Notes under the pieces: generated by a model
What the model saw: only the letters and a program-made list of their open reading frames with translations
What the model was told of the DNA's origin: nothing
The model's database searches: none
Shown: piece by piece, positions 36,562-45,312 of the stretch
Layout: every line of letters starts with the position of its first letter
Position numbering within the stretch: the first letter of the stretch is position 1
Assembly (NCBI GenBank): GCA_963781155.1
Contig: CAWAEC010000016.1
Span: 124,001-188,000 of the forward strand
DNA length: 64,000 nucleotides
DNA from: PALSA-693 sp963781155
Lineage (GTDB): Bacteria; Actinomycetota; Acidimicrobiia; Acidimicrobiales; Palsa-688
Direction: 5' to 3'
Made by a program: the position numbers and the translations under genes

Positions 36562-38642
36562 TCAGCTCCCCCCGCTCGCGGTCAGGTGGTAGTACTCGCC
36601 GAACTCGGCAGCCACGACCATCCGTCCCAGTTTGCGGTACTCGCGATGGACCCCGCGGATGAGGTCGACCATGCCGACGGGGCGGTCTCCGTCGGCAGCC
36701 AGGTAGGCGGCGGTGACCGCAATGCTGCGGATGTTGCCACCCGACAGTTCGAAGGCGCGTGCGCAGAAATCGAGGTCGAGGTCCTGCCCCCTCGGCACTG
36801 CTGAGGCCAGGCAGCGGTCCCACAACGCACGCCGCAGCTCGACGTCGGGAGCTGGAAAGTCGACGACCATGTCGAGGCGACGGGCGAAGGCTTCGTCGAC
36901 ATTGGCGCGCAGGTTCGTGGCCAGGATGGCGAGCCCGTCGAACGTTTCCATCCGCTGCAACAGGTACGCCACCTCAATATTGGCGTAGCGATCGTTGGCG
37001 TCGCGCACTTCGGAGCGCTTCCCGAAGAGGGCGTCCGCCTCGTCGAAGAGCAGCACGGCGTTCGTCCCGTCCGCCTCGGTAAAGATCCGCTCCAGGTTCT
37101 TCTCGGTCTCGCCCACGTAGCTGGTCGACCACCGCAGCCAGCTCTACCCGGTACAGATCAAGGCCCAAATCCTGGGCGACCACCTCGGCTGACATGGTCT
37201 TCCCGGTGCCGGAGTCCCCGGCGAAGAGGACCGTGATGCCGCGTCCCCGACCGCCGCCGGGCCGCATTCCCCAGTTGTCGAGCACCTGGTCGCGGTGGCG
37301 GGCCCGCCCGGCCAGCTCCCGGAGGGCATCGGCGGTTGCCGGCGCCAGCACCAGGTCGTCCCACCCCACCGCCGGCTGGATGCGGCGGGCCAGCCGCTCC
37401 AGACCGGCTCCGTTCTGGGCCCGGGCGCCGGCGCGCAGATGATCGAGGCGCACCGGGTCGCCTTCGAGGCGGGCCTGGAGGCGGGCCGCCTCCACGGCGC
37501 GCTCCACCTGCTCGCCGGACAGCAGGAACTGCGTCGTCACGTCGGCGTCACCGACCCCGGCCGGAGCGTCGCCTCCCAGGCTGGCCTCCCATTGGCGGCG
37601 CCGATCCGCGGCCGATCGGGGCAGCGTGTCCATGACCAGAGGGACCGTCCGGCTCCACGCCGGTTCCCAGCCGGCCCGGCCGTGCAGCAGGACGGGCCCG
37701 CGGCAAGCCGGTCAGGGCGCGGACCGTATTCGGCGCTTTGGCGAGCAAGGCCTCGACGGGGCCCGCGATCACGCCGGCTGACTCCAGCAGGGCCTCCCGT
37801 CCGATCGTCCGCGCCACCACCTCCAGCTCCTCCGCCGGGTTGAGCTGGTCCAGGTCGACCGTCAGAGCCGCCAGCCCTGCCGCCTGCAGGGCTGCGGCGG
37901 CGATCGCCGGGGCCGACGTGCCCGGGCGTTCTCTCAGGTAGACCAGGCGGACCCCTCCGGCCAGCACCGCGCCCAGCGCCGTGGCCAGACCTTCGGCCGG
38001 AGCCGTCCCCGGCGACCGGATGAGCCCCGCGACGGCCGGGTCCGGCCGGTCGTCGCCCAGGAGGTAGGCGGCGACCCGGTCCGGCACCCGCAGCGAGCGG
38101 GAGAGAAACGGCCGATCCGGCTCCTCGACCAGCACCAGCGCCGCCGAGGTGAGTGGTGCATCGGGAGAAAATCGGCTCCTGGCCGCCGCCGACCAGGGCG
38201 ACGCGCCGCACAGCTCCAGGCTGAGGCCGATGGTGGCCCGGCGCCGGGTGACGTCGTCGTTGAGGTAGCCGTACAGGCGCTCGAAGCGGGCGTCCAGGTC
38301 CGGAGCCAACGCGACCAGCAGCAGGTCCACGTCCAGGCCATCGAGGCCGGCCCGTCGGGCCAGCGGTGGCAAACGGATCGCTCCGCCTGCCGCTTCCGCC
38401 CGGCGCGCCTCGCCCTCGAGGGCAGCCAGGTCGGCGTCGTCGGACCAGTCGAGGGTAACGGGCAGTGCGCCGCTGGCCAGCAGGCGGTCGACGTGCTCAT
38501 CCGAAAGGTACAGGCCGCGAAAGGGACTTTCCGGTGCCGGGTCGTCCCGCCGGCGGTGCGCCACCAGATCCCGGACCCGCCGTTCGATGATCCGGAGCCG
38601 GGCGAGGAGGTACCCAGCGGACTGGTCGGGGACGGCGCCCAT
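36562..38642 (-). CDS. AAA+ ATPase of the eCIS (Pvc15-like), frame broken twice
   Basis: About 693 residues over the span. The N-terminal part (SAGYLLARLRIIERRVRDLV; DLLLVALAPDLDARFERLYG) is the helical domain typical of the eCIS ATPase. The AAA+ core has Walker A GDSGTGKT (near 37210), Walker B LLFDEADALFGKR and the sensor region TNLRANVDEAFARRLDMVVD. The C-terminal lid is FELSGGNIRSIAVTAAYLAA. Frame changes lie near 37705 and 37125. In characterised eCIS this ATPase is linked to particle assembly or cargo loading. It starts 17 nt after the DUF4255 stop. Confidence 0.9.
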
Positions 38643-38659
38643 CGCCCCACCCCCCTGGG

Positions 38660-39382
38660 TCACGATCCCTTGGTGCGCGTGCTCTTGCGAGGCTTGCCGC
38701 CGACCGCGCCGACCGCGGCGACCGGTGCCGGCTCTGGCTCTGGCTCTGGCTCCACAGCCTGCGGGGCCGGCCGCCGCCCCTCCCGCACGTCGTCTTCGAC
38801 GTCGTAGGTGGTGTGGCCCACGGCCCGCAGGCGGAGCGGCGCCATGACTGCTTCGGCGACGTCGTAGAGGATTTGGGGATCCAGGGCCATGGTGACGACC
38901 AGATCCACCGACGGCTTGAGGTCCCCACCGAGAGAAGACCACACATCTGAAACCTGCCGGTCCTCAGGCGGGGGATAGGCAATCATGAGGCCGGGCGGCG
39001 ATCCCAGCTCGCGCAGCAGCGGGGTGAGCGCGAAGTCCGGTAGGTGGTCGTGACGCATGAAGCAAGCGAGAATGGCCGAGAGCAGTCGGTGCTCGTCCTC
39101 TGGTCGCTGCGTCCACGCCGTGATCAGGTAGGCCAGTTTGAAATAGCGCGCCACCTCCCGCCGCTCCACCACCACGCCCTCGTCGTTGCGCCGCTCCACG
39201 ATTCCTATCTGGCGCCGGCGAAGGTCCTCGCGGATGTCGTACAGGTACAGGTCGACGGTGGGAGTGTTGCGCCGCGACGCCCAGTCACGGGTGGGGGCTT
39301 CAAAGAGCACCTCCACGTCCGCGCCGTTCACCACTTCGGTTCTGACCAGGTCCCTCAGGGCTTCGTCGATTTCGTTGATCAT
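38660..39382 (-). CDS. DUF4255 tube/sheath terminator (cap) protein (Pvc16-like)
   Basis: An intact 240-residue protein: MINEIDEALRDLVRTEVVNG, then PTVDLYLYDIREDLRRRQIG, VARYFKLAYLITAWTQRPED and LLSAILACFMRHDHLP. This is the DUF4255 family, which caps the distal end of contractile injection particles. The C-terminus has an EPEPEPEP run and a basic end, probably flexible. It is the first structural gene after the LuxR regulator, with a 22-nt gap, so the regulator and the structural genes probably share a transcript. Confidence 0.9.
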   Translation of the reverse strand: MINEIDEALRDLVRTEVVNGADVEVLFEAPTRDWASRRNTPTVDLYLYDIREDLRRRQIGIVERRNDEGVVVERREVARYFKLAYLITAWTQRPEDEHRLLSAILACFMRHDHLPDFALTPLLRELGSPPGLMIAYPPPEDRQVSDVWSSLGGDLKPSVDLVVTMALDPQILYDVAEAVMAPLRLRAVGHTTYDVEDDVREGRRPAPQAVEPEPEPEPAPVAAVGAVGGKPRKSTRTKGS

Positions 39383-39404
39383 CGTCGGGTCCGGGCGCGG
39401 CCCT

Positions 39405-40031
39405 TCAAATCAGTCCCTGGCGCACCGCATACGCCACCGCATGGGAGCGGTTGCGCAGCTGATGGCGGGCAGTGATGTCGTGGATCACGTTCTTGACCGT
39501 CCGCTCGGAATAGGCCAGTTTGGCCGCGATTTCGGCGGTGTCCCAGCCTTCGCCAAGGAGCCGAAGTACGTCCACTTCCCGATCCGTGAAACCGCTCAAG
39601 GACAGACCCCTCGGGGCCAGGACCTGCCGTTGCAGACGGCTCATTTGATCCAGCAGGCGGCCGAGCAGGTCGGGGGGGAGCGACCCGTCGCCTTTCGCGG
39701 CGGTGAGTACCGCATCAACCAGCCGGTCCGCGACCGCCTCGGCGCGCCGGAGCAGTCCGCACGCCCCGGCTTCCACCGCGGCCAGCAGGCCGGCGTCGTC
39801 GAGACGGGTCACGACCATGACCACCCGCTGGCAGCCGTCCCGCTGGATGCCGCGGACCGTCCGAACCGTCCCGGCGTCGATCTCGTCCACGACCGCCACG
39901 GCCACCTGAGCAGCTTCGAAATCGCCGTCGTCGACCACCAACACCTCGGGCCGCTGACGCAGCTCGCCCGCTACCCCGGTCGCCGATACCGGGTCGGTGG
40001 CGTGCACGAAGACTTTCACCCGGCTGTTCAT
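39405..40031 (-). CDS. NarL/LuxR-family transcriptional regulator at the head of the eCIS operon
   Basis: A 208-residue protein with a receiver-like N-terminus (VFVHATDPVSATGVAGELRQ; VLVVDDGDFEAAQVAVAVVD) and a C-terminal LuxR helix-turn-helix (FTDREVDVLRLLGEGWDTAE through ERTVKNVIHDITARHQLRNR). The usual phospho-acceptor aspartate context is atypical, so it may not be phosphorylated. GGAGG lies 10 nt before the ATG. It is the first gene of the minus-strand eCIS string and faces the PAAR-like gene across 253 bp, a suitable place to control both. It may regulate itself through the inverted repeat at 40118-40131; this is inference. Confidence 0.85.
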   Translation of the reverse strand: MNSRVKVFVHATDPVSATGVAGELRQRPEVLVVDDGDFEAAQVAVAVVDEIDAGTVRTVRGIQRDGCQRVVMVVTRLDDAGLLAAVEAGACGLLRRAEAVADRLVDAVLTAAKGDGSLPPDLLGRLLDQMSRLQRQVLAPRGLSLSGFTDREVDVLRLLGEGWDTAEIAAKLAYSERTVKNVIHDITARHQLRNRSHAVAYAVRQGLI

Positions 40032-40117
40032 GAGGCTGCGTCCTCCGTCGTCATGCTCCCATCATGGTGAGCTCGCTCAACGGGCACTCAACGGGGGTTC
40101 AGCAGGCAAGCAAATAA

Positions 40118-40131
40118 TGCCCAGAGGGGCA
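40118..40131. promoter_or_regulatory. Inverted repeat in the divergent LuxR / PAAR-like intergenic region
   Basis: TGCCC-AGAG-GGGCA lies about 87 nt upstream of the LuxR gene. Several other GGGCA/TGCCC half-sites occur in the same 253-bp region (near 40082, 40147, 40161 and 40194). A candidate operator; no protein is assigned. Confidence 0.35.
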
Positions 40132-40284
40132 AACTGGCTGCGTCATGGGCACCGTTTCCCGGGCAGCGCCCCAGGACAAAGTGAGCAGTCTTTGCCCGTG
40201 GCTGTAAGCAGCGGGCCGGACGGCTCCTAGACTGTGGCTGGCCGGTCGCTGCGTCGGGAATCAACCGGCCCGGAGGTGGATGCC

Positions 40285-40665
40285 ATGAGCCAACTCGTCG
40301 TCGAAGGGGCGATGGTCATGTGTCCGATGGGGAAGACCCCGATTCCCCTCGTCGTCATTCCCGAGGGGGCAATGGTCACCGCGCCGACCCCTGTGGCCAC
40401 GATCATGGACTTTGTCCCGCTGGAGAACATCGCCACCTTCGGGGCCTGCAGCTCGCCGGCGAACCCGGAAGTCATTGCGGCCCTGGGAGCGCCAGTGCCG
40501 TGCATCCCGGCCATCGTGGCGCCGTGGGCCCCCGGTGCCCCGACCGTCCTCGTCAACGGCCTGCCGGCGCTTACCAGCGACTCCATTTGCGAATGCGTGC
40601 TGTCGGGCGGGGCCCCGATCACCATCGACTTCGCGGGTCAGGTCAACGTCGAAGTCTCGACCTGA
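40285..40665 (+). CDS. DUF4280 PAAR-like spike-tip protein
   Basis: An intact 126-residue protein. MSQLVVEGAMVMCPMGKTPI at the start and PWAPGAPTVLVNGLPALTSD later are typical of the DUF4280 PAAR-like family, with cysteines (MCPMG, GACSSP, CIPAI, ICECVLSGG) that would bind a metal at the needle tip. GGAGGTG lies 8-13 nt before the ATG. It is transcribed away from the other structural genes, and a possible -10 (TAGACT, 40229-40234) lies upstream. The encoded tip would cap the VgrG-like spike. Confidence 0.88.
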   Translation: MSQLVVEGAMVMCPMGKTPIPLVVIPEGAMVTAPTPVATIMDFVPLENIATFGACSSPANPEVIAALGAPVPCIPAIVAPWAPGAPTVLVNGLPALTSDSICECVLSGGAPITIDFAGQVNVEVST

Positions 40666-40691
40666 CGCCCAACACCAGACCCGACGCCGCG

Positions 40692-43637
40692 TTACCCCCC
40701 TCGGACACCGAGTTCGTCGAGCAGGGCGGCGTAGGCACGGCGAGCTCGACCGGCTTCGGCGTGGTGCCCGGACCGGACCGCCGCCTCGATCAGCAGCTTC
40801 CACAATTCGTCGCGGTAGCGATCGAGTCCCAGGCCCGCCCGAGCTGCTTCGACGGCCGCCCGGTGCTCGCCCCGCTCGAGACGAAGGACGGTCAGGCGCA
40901 CCGCCGCGTCAGCGGCCTGACCCTGGACCGCGGCCCGTTGACCCACCACCCAGTCGGCGGGGCCGTCGCCAGGGAGCAGGGGACCGGGGTACAACCGCAG
41001 CGCCGCGTCCAGACCCGCCTCCTCGCCGAGGGGGTCGTCGCTGCTTCGGGCGGCCGCGGCCCGGCGGAGCTGGGCCTGAAATTCCCACAGGTCGCAGTCG
41101 GCGTCGTCCGGAAGCGCCAGACGATAGGAATTGCCCTCCCGAACCAATAGCCCTGACGGGCAGCCAGGCGCGCCCGCGGTCAGGCGCCGAAGGGCGGAGA
41201 TGGCCACCTGTAACCGGTGCAAGCCGGCGTCCGGGTCGGCCTCGGGCCACAGGGCCTCGATGAGCGCTTCCCGGTGCACCTGTTCGCCCGGCCGCATGGC
41301 CAGGACATGCAGGAGGGCGCGCTCCATGGGTTTGGCCGCGGCCTCGTCGATCGGGCGGCTGTCGATGGTGAGTGCGAAGCCGCCCAGACAGCGAAGCCGA
41401 AGGCGCGGCCTGGCCGGTCCGCCGGTATCCCCCGCTTTGGCATGCGCGACACCGGACGGGATGGGCGCGGCGCCATTCGTTTCACGTCGCAGGGCGCTGC
41501 GCCCGGTGAGACCGAGGTGCGCATGCCAGTTCCAGGTGCCGAGCGGTTCCAGCAACTCTCTGGCCCGGCTCAGTTCCGCGGCGTCGTCCAATACCCGGGC
41601 GTGGGCTATGGCGGCCACCCCGGCGCAGCCGGGCGCCTCCTGCAGAGCAGCCAGAGTGCGGGCCTGACGCGCCGTGCTGATAGCGAGCTCCGCATCACCG
41701 GCCTGGTGGGCACACAGCGCCAGGTAGCCGTACGCCAGGCTCTCACACACTCCCGCGTCGATCTCGGCGAAGATCCTCGCCGCCCGCTCCAGGTAGTGCC
41801 CTCCTGGCTCTCCCCGCCAAAGGCATCCGGCCCCCTTGACGAGGGCCACCAGCGCTTCGCCCCATCGGTCCCCTTCCCGCTGGCAGGCGTCACCCACCTG
41901 GTCGAGTGCGTCGCCCGATCGCGGATCGGCGAGGGCTAATGCGGCGTGAGCCATGCGGTCCAGCCAGGGGATGGCGGCCTGCTCCACCTCCTCGCGAAGC
42001 CGGTCCAGTTCCTCGTCGTCGGGAAACTGGCCGCAGAACGAGGCCGCGACCGTCGCGAGCAGACGCCCACCTGACCCCAGTGCAGGGGTGGCGTCCGGGT
42101 GGGTGGCGACCCCGCTCAGGAGCCGGGAAGCGTTCCCCATGTCGCCGGCCAGGAAGGCGGCGGCCCCCTCCGCGAACCGGCCGGTGACCCCTGGCAGCGC
42201 CTCTGCCGCCCGCTGGGCCTCTCTCGGCTGGCGCTGGGTGGCTCTGCGCAGCACGGCCAGCCAGTCAGAACCGCTTGGTCGCCCCGACGTCATCCAGGCT
42301 CCGATGCGGTCCCGCTCCTGCCGGCACCGCTCGGCCACCACCGTCGAAGCCGCCACCGCCTCGGCGGCCCGCATGGCTGCAGCCGCGTCGGACAGGGCGC
42401 CGCTGGCGAGCGCTCGCCGGGCCCGGGCCATCAACAGCAGGGCGTCCGTTTCGACCACCGTCGGCGGCAGGGCTTCCAGCCATGCCCCGCCGAGGCCGTT
42501 GGCCGAGCCGGCCGGGTGGCCCAGGTTGCGTGCTACCCCCTCCCAATCCTCCGCCTTGGCGAACGCGGCGGCCGCGTCCTCGGTGAGGCCTTCTCGCTCC
42601 AGGAGCCGGGCCGCTCGCCGGTGCTCGGCCCGAGCGGCCGTCGCCCCCACCGCCTCCACCAGGCGAGCCTCCAGGTAGGAAAGCAGCACGGTGTGGTAGC
42701 GGTAACTGTCATCGTGCAGCCGGTCGGTAAACAGCTGCCGCCGCTCGAGCTCGAGCAGCAGTTCCCCGCTGCCCCGCTCCCAACCCAGCAACTCGTCGCA
42801 GAGCGCCACCGTCGGGCGACGCAACACGCTGGTGCGGATGAGGAAGTCCTGGAGATCCGGCGACAGCTCGGCCAGTACATGCCGGGTGAGGTATTCCTGC
42901 ACCAGCCGGGACCGGTTGGCCAGGCTGGCGATCACGCGGCGCTTCTCCGCCGTCGGCTTGCGCGCCGTGGCCAGATGGAACAGCTGCAAATAGGCGGCCC
43001 AGCCCGCGGTTCTGCGGGCCAGGGCGGCCACGTCCTCTGGGATCAGCGGTTCGCGATACACATCGCGAAATAGCTCCTCCACCTCCCAGGATCGGAACCG
43101 CAGATCGTCCGGGCCGATATCTACCAGCCGGCCCGCGACCCGCAGTCCCGAGAAATCCAGGGCCAGCTCGACGCGACTTGCCATCAGCAGCCTCATCCGG
43201 ACCGGCAGCCGCCGAATCAGGTCGGCGAGCGCCAGCTCGGCGTCGCCGCCCTCCAGCAGATGCACGTCGTCGACCACGACCGCGATCGCCGGACCAGGCC
43301 CCGACAGCGCTTCGAGGACCCCTTGCAAGCCGGGAGCCGGGTCACCGGTCAGGCCGAGGGCCGGCGCCAGGCCACCCCACAACCAGTCCGTGAGCGCCCG
43401 CTCGCTGCGCGGCACCGGATCGGGACTGCCGCACCATGCGACCATTCCCCGGTAGGCGGCGGCCACGTGGGCCAGCAGACGGGACTTGCCCGACCCGGCC
43501 GGGGCCACCACCCACCCGACCTGATAGGCGCCGGGATCCAGGAGCCGCGAGGTGAGCCGGTGCCGCACCAGGCCCGAAATGTCGCGCCGCTCCCCGGCCC
43601 CGTCGACCGACTCCGGTATGCGAGCGACTGCTCCCAC
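40692..43637 (-). CDS. MalT-like ATPase fused to SARP/BTAD transcriptional activator
   Basis: An intact 981-residue regulator. The N-terminal STAND ATPase has Walker A APAGSGKSR (about residues 45-53) and Walker B AIAVVVDDVHLLEGG. A long helical-repeat region follows (from about 330 to 720). The C-terminal 240 residues combine a winged-helix DNA-binding domain (RLRCLGGFALTIDSRPIDEA; LLHVLAMRPGEQVHREALIE) with a bacterial transcriptional activation domain (DCDLWEFQAQLRRAAAA; LYPGPLLPGDGPADWVV; YRDELWKLLIEAAVRSGHHA). Such SARP fusions activate accessory clusters in Actinobacteria. It is convergent with the PAAR-like gene and lies upstream of the membrane/giant-protein pair's 3' end on the same strand. 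Control of the island is inferred from position. Confidence 0.88.
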   Translation of the reverse strand: MGAVARIPESVDGAGERRDISGLVRHRLTSRLLDPGAYQVGWVVAPAGSGKSRLLAHVAAAYRGMVAWCGSPDPVPRSERALTDWLWGGLAPALGLTGDPAPGLQGVLEALSGPGPAIAVVVDDVHLLEGGDAELALADLIRRLPVRMRLLMASRVELALDFSGLRVAGRLVDIGPDDLRFRSWEVEELFRDVYREPLIPEDVAALARRTAGWAAYLQLFHLATARKPTAEKRRVIASLANRSRLVQEYLTRHVLAELSPDLQDFLIRTSVLRRPTVALCDELLGWERGSGELLLELERRQLFTDRLHDDSYRYHTVLLSYLEARLVEAVGATAARAEHRRAARLLEREGLTEDAAAAFAKAEDWEGVARNLGHPAGSANGLGGAWLEALPPTVVETDALLLMARARRALASGALSDAAAAMRAAEAVAASTVVAERCRQERDRIGAWMTSGRPSGSDWLAVLRRATQRQPREAQRAAEALPGVTGRFAEGAAAFLAGDMGNASRLLSGVATHPDATPALGSGGRLLATVAASFCGQFPDDEELDRLREEVEQAAIPWLDRMAHAALALADPRSGDALDQVGDACQREGDRWGEALVALVKGAGCLWRGEPGGHYLERAARIFAEIDAGVCESLAYGYLALCAHQAGDAELAISTARQARTLAALQEAPGCAGVAAIAHARVLDDAAELSRARELLEPLGTWNWHAHLGLTGRSALRRETNGAAPIPSGVAHAKAGDTGGPARPRLRLRCLGGFALTIDSRPIDEAAAKPMERALLHVLAMRPGEQVHREALIEALWPEADPDAGLHRLQVAISALRRLTAGAPGCPSGLLVREGNSYRLALPDDADCDLWEFQAQLRRAAAARSSDDPLGEEAGLDAALRLYPGPLLPGDGPADWVVGQRAAVQGQAADAAVRLTVLRLERGEHRAAVEAARAGLGLDRYRDELWKLLIEAAVRSGHHAEAGRARRAYAALLDELGVRGG

Positions 43638-43804
43638 GTTCCCTTACCGCCCACCCGAGTCGTTCGGGCCTTATCCGCACCGCTGATCACTGCGGCCAGT
43701 GCCCCGTCCGGCACTGAGAGGAGTGTAACCCGACCGGGTGGCTGTCGGCACCCGGCCCTGAACGGATGGCTATATCGAAGGAACGCGGGTCAATGAAACC
43801 GGGG

Positions 43805-45260
43805 TCAGGGGAACGTGGGGGGGGTGTCGCCGGCCGGCACGGTCAGCGGGCCCGTGAAGTAGACCCCGACATCGCACGCGGGCTGATCTCCCGTGCACGT
43901 CACCGACAGGATCAGCTGCTGGCCGGATGTGAACACTATGGGGCTGCTGAAGGTGTACTCCTGGTCGGTCAGCGAGCCCAGGTTCTCCACCAGCAGATCC
44001 TCAGGGACGGCTCCCGGACCGGCCGGCAGCCGCTGGATACTGGCCCGCCCGCCCGTATCCGAAACATTCTGGATTATCAGGTCTTCGATCTGCAGGTTGC
44101 TCTGGGGGGCCAGGGTGATGGAGTTGGTGGCCGACGAACCTGGCGCCGCGACCACTTCGATGCGACCGTCGTTGGGTCCGGTGACGGGTGCGGGCTGGGT
44201 GGTCGGGGGAGCCCCGGGGACGGTCGTCGCCGCGACCGGGGGGACGACGACCACTTTGGACGCGCCTTTGGCCACGGTGGTGGTCGTCGTGGTGGCCGCG
44301 GCCCCGGCCGCTTTCACGGTTGTCGTGGTCGGGATGGTGGTGGTCGTCGTGGTCACGGTGGTGCCGGATTTCTTGGCCAGGGCGGCCAGTGCGGCGGCGT
44401 TGGATGCCTGCGCAGCCGAGCTCCGGGCCACTGAGGATTGCGTCGCCGCCAGCTGGCTCTGCAGGGCTTTCGTCTGGTTGGCCTGGGCGGCCAGGGCCGC
44501 CTTGTTGGCATTCACGGCGGTCGAGTGCACGGCCGGCTTGAGAACGAAAAACCACAGCAGGGCGGCGGCGGCGGCAATGAGCAAGGCGGTGAGGAGCCAC
44601 TTGGGCAGGACGGACTTCTGGGTGAGCGACCCGTCCAGAACCAGGGGCTTCTCGTCTGCCGGGGCGACCTGGACCTTGTACGGCTTGTGCTGCTCCGGCC
44701 CCTTCCAGAAGCGTTGCCGCGGTTTGACTTTGACCCGGATGAAGCGGGCTTCGCCGGGTGCGGTCGTGAGCGCGCTCGGCCGGATCTTGAACTTGAGCGC
44801 GTCGGCGGCATCGAGGGCGGAGACCTCTACGGGCAACGGGACGTTGCCGCGGCTGTCCACGGCGAGCTTCTGGCGGCCGGTGATCCGCCCGGTCGTGACC
44901 CGGGGCACGAGCTCGGCACCCACGTCGTTGAAGGAGCCGACCGTGATCATGCTCTCCTCGGTGACCGATTCTTCGGGTTCGTTGGAAGGGATCACCTTCA
45001 CCGCGAACGGCACTTCGCCGCTCGGGGTGGTGTACAGACGGGGAGGCGAGAACCGCAGGGTCACGGTCTGCTGCGCGCTCGGGGAACAACGACACGACCG
45101 GAGGATCCGGATCGCTCCATTCGGCGGCTTCGCCGAGCATCAAAATGGTGAACTGCTCGACGATCGTGCTGTTGTTCGCCACGCTCAGCTGGCACGTCGT
45201 GGTCTGACCCGGCTCCACCTTCAGGTCCTCAGCGCCGAGCAGCGCCACGTTTACACCCAT
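43805..45260 (-). CDS. Single-pass membrane protein with N-terminal Ig-like domains, copy 2, frame broken once
   Basis: Starts MGVNVALLGAEDLKVEPGQT. The first Ig-like domain continues to VSLFPERA, then the frame moves near 45075-45090 to TVTLRFSPPRLYTTPSGEVP. A second sandwich ends in VKVKPRQRFWKGPEQHKPYK. A transmembrane helix (LLTALLIAAAAALLWFFVLK) follows near residue 245. An Ala/Gln coiled stretch, a Thr-rich linker and a beta-rich C-terminal domain (GVYFTGPLTVPAG) complete it, about 485 residues. It is paralogous to the protein at 13288-15033 (same order, RFW[RK]GPE, same ending). It follows the giant repeat-protein gene by 52 nt on the same strand, so the two are probably co-expressed. 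Confidence 0.75.
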
Positions 45261-45312
45261 GACCGCTTGCCCTTCCCGGACCAACCTGCTTCTCCTGATA
45301 TTCCTGACGCGC

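Noticed and set aside
24147..40665. Type VI secretion system or prophage
   Set aside because: There is no TssJLM membrane complex, ClpV-type ATPase or two-part TssBC sheath, and no capsid, terminase, portal or lysis genes. DUF4157, DUF4255 and the eCIS-type ATPase fit eCIS instead.
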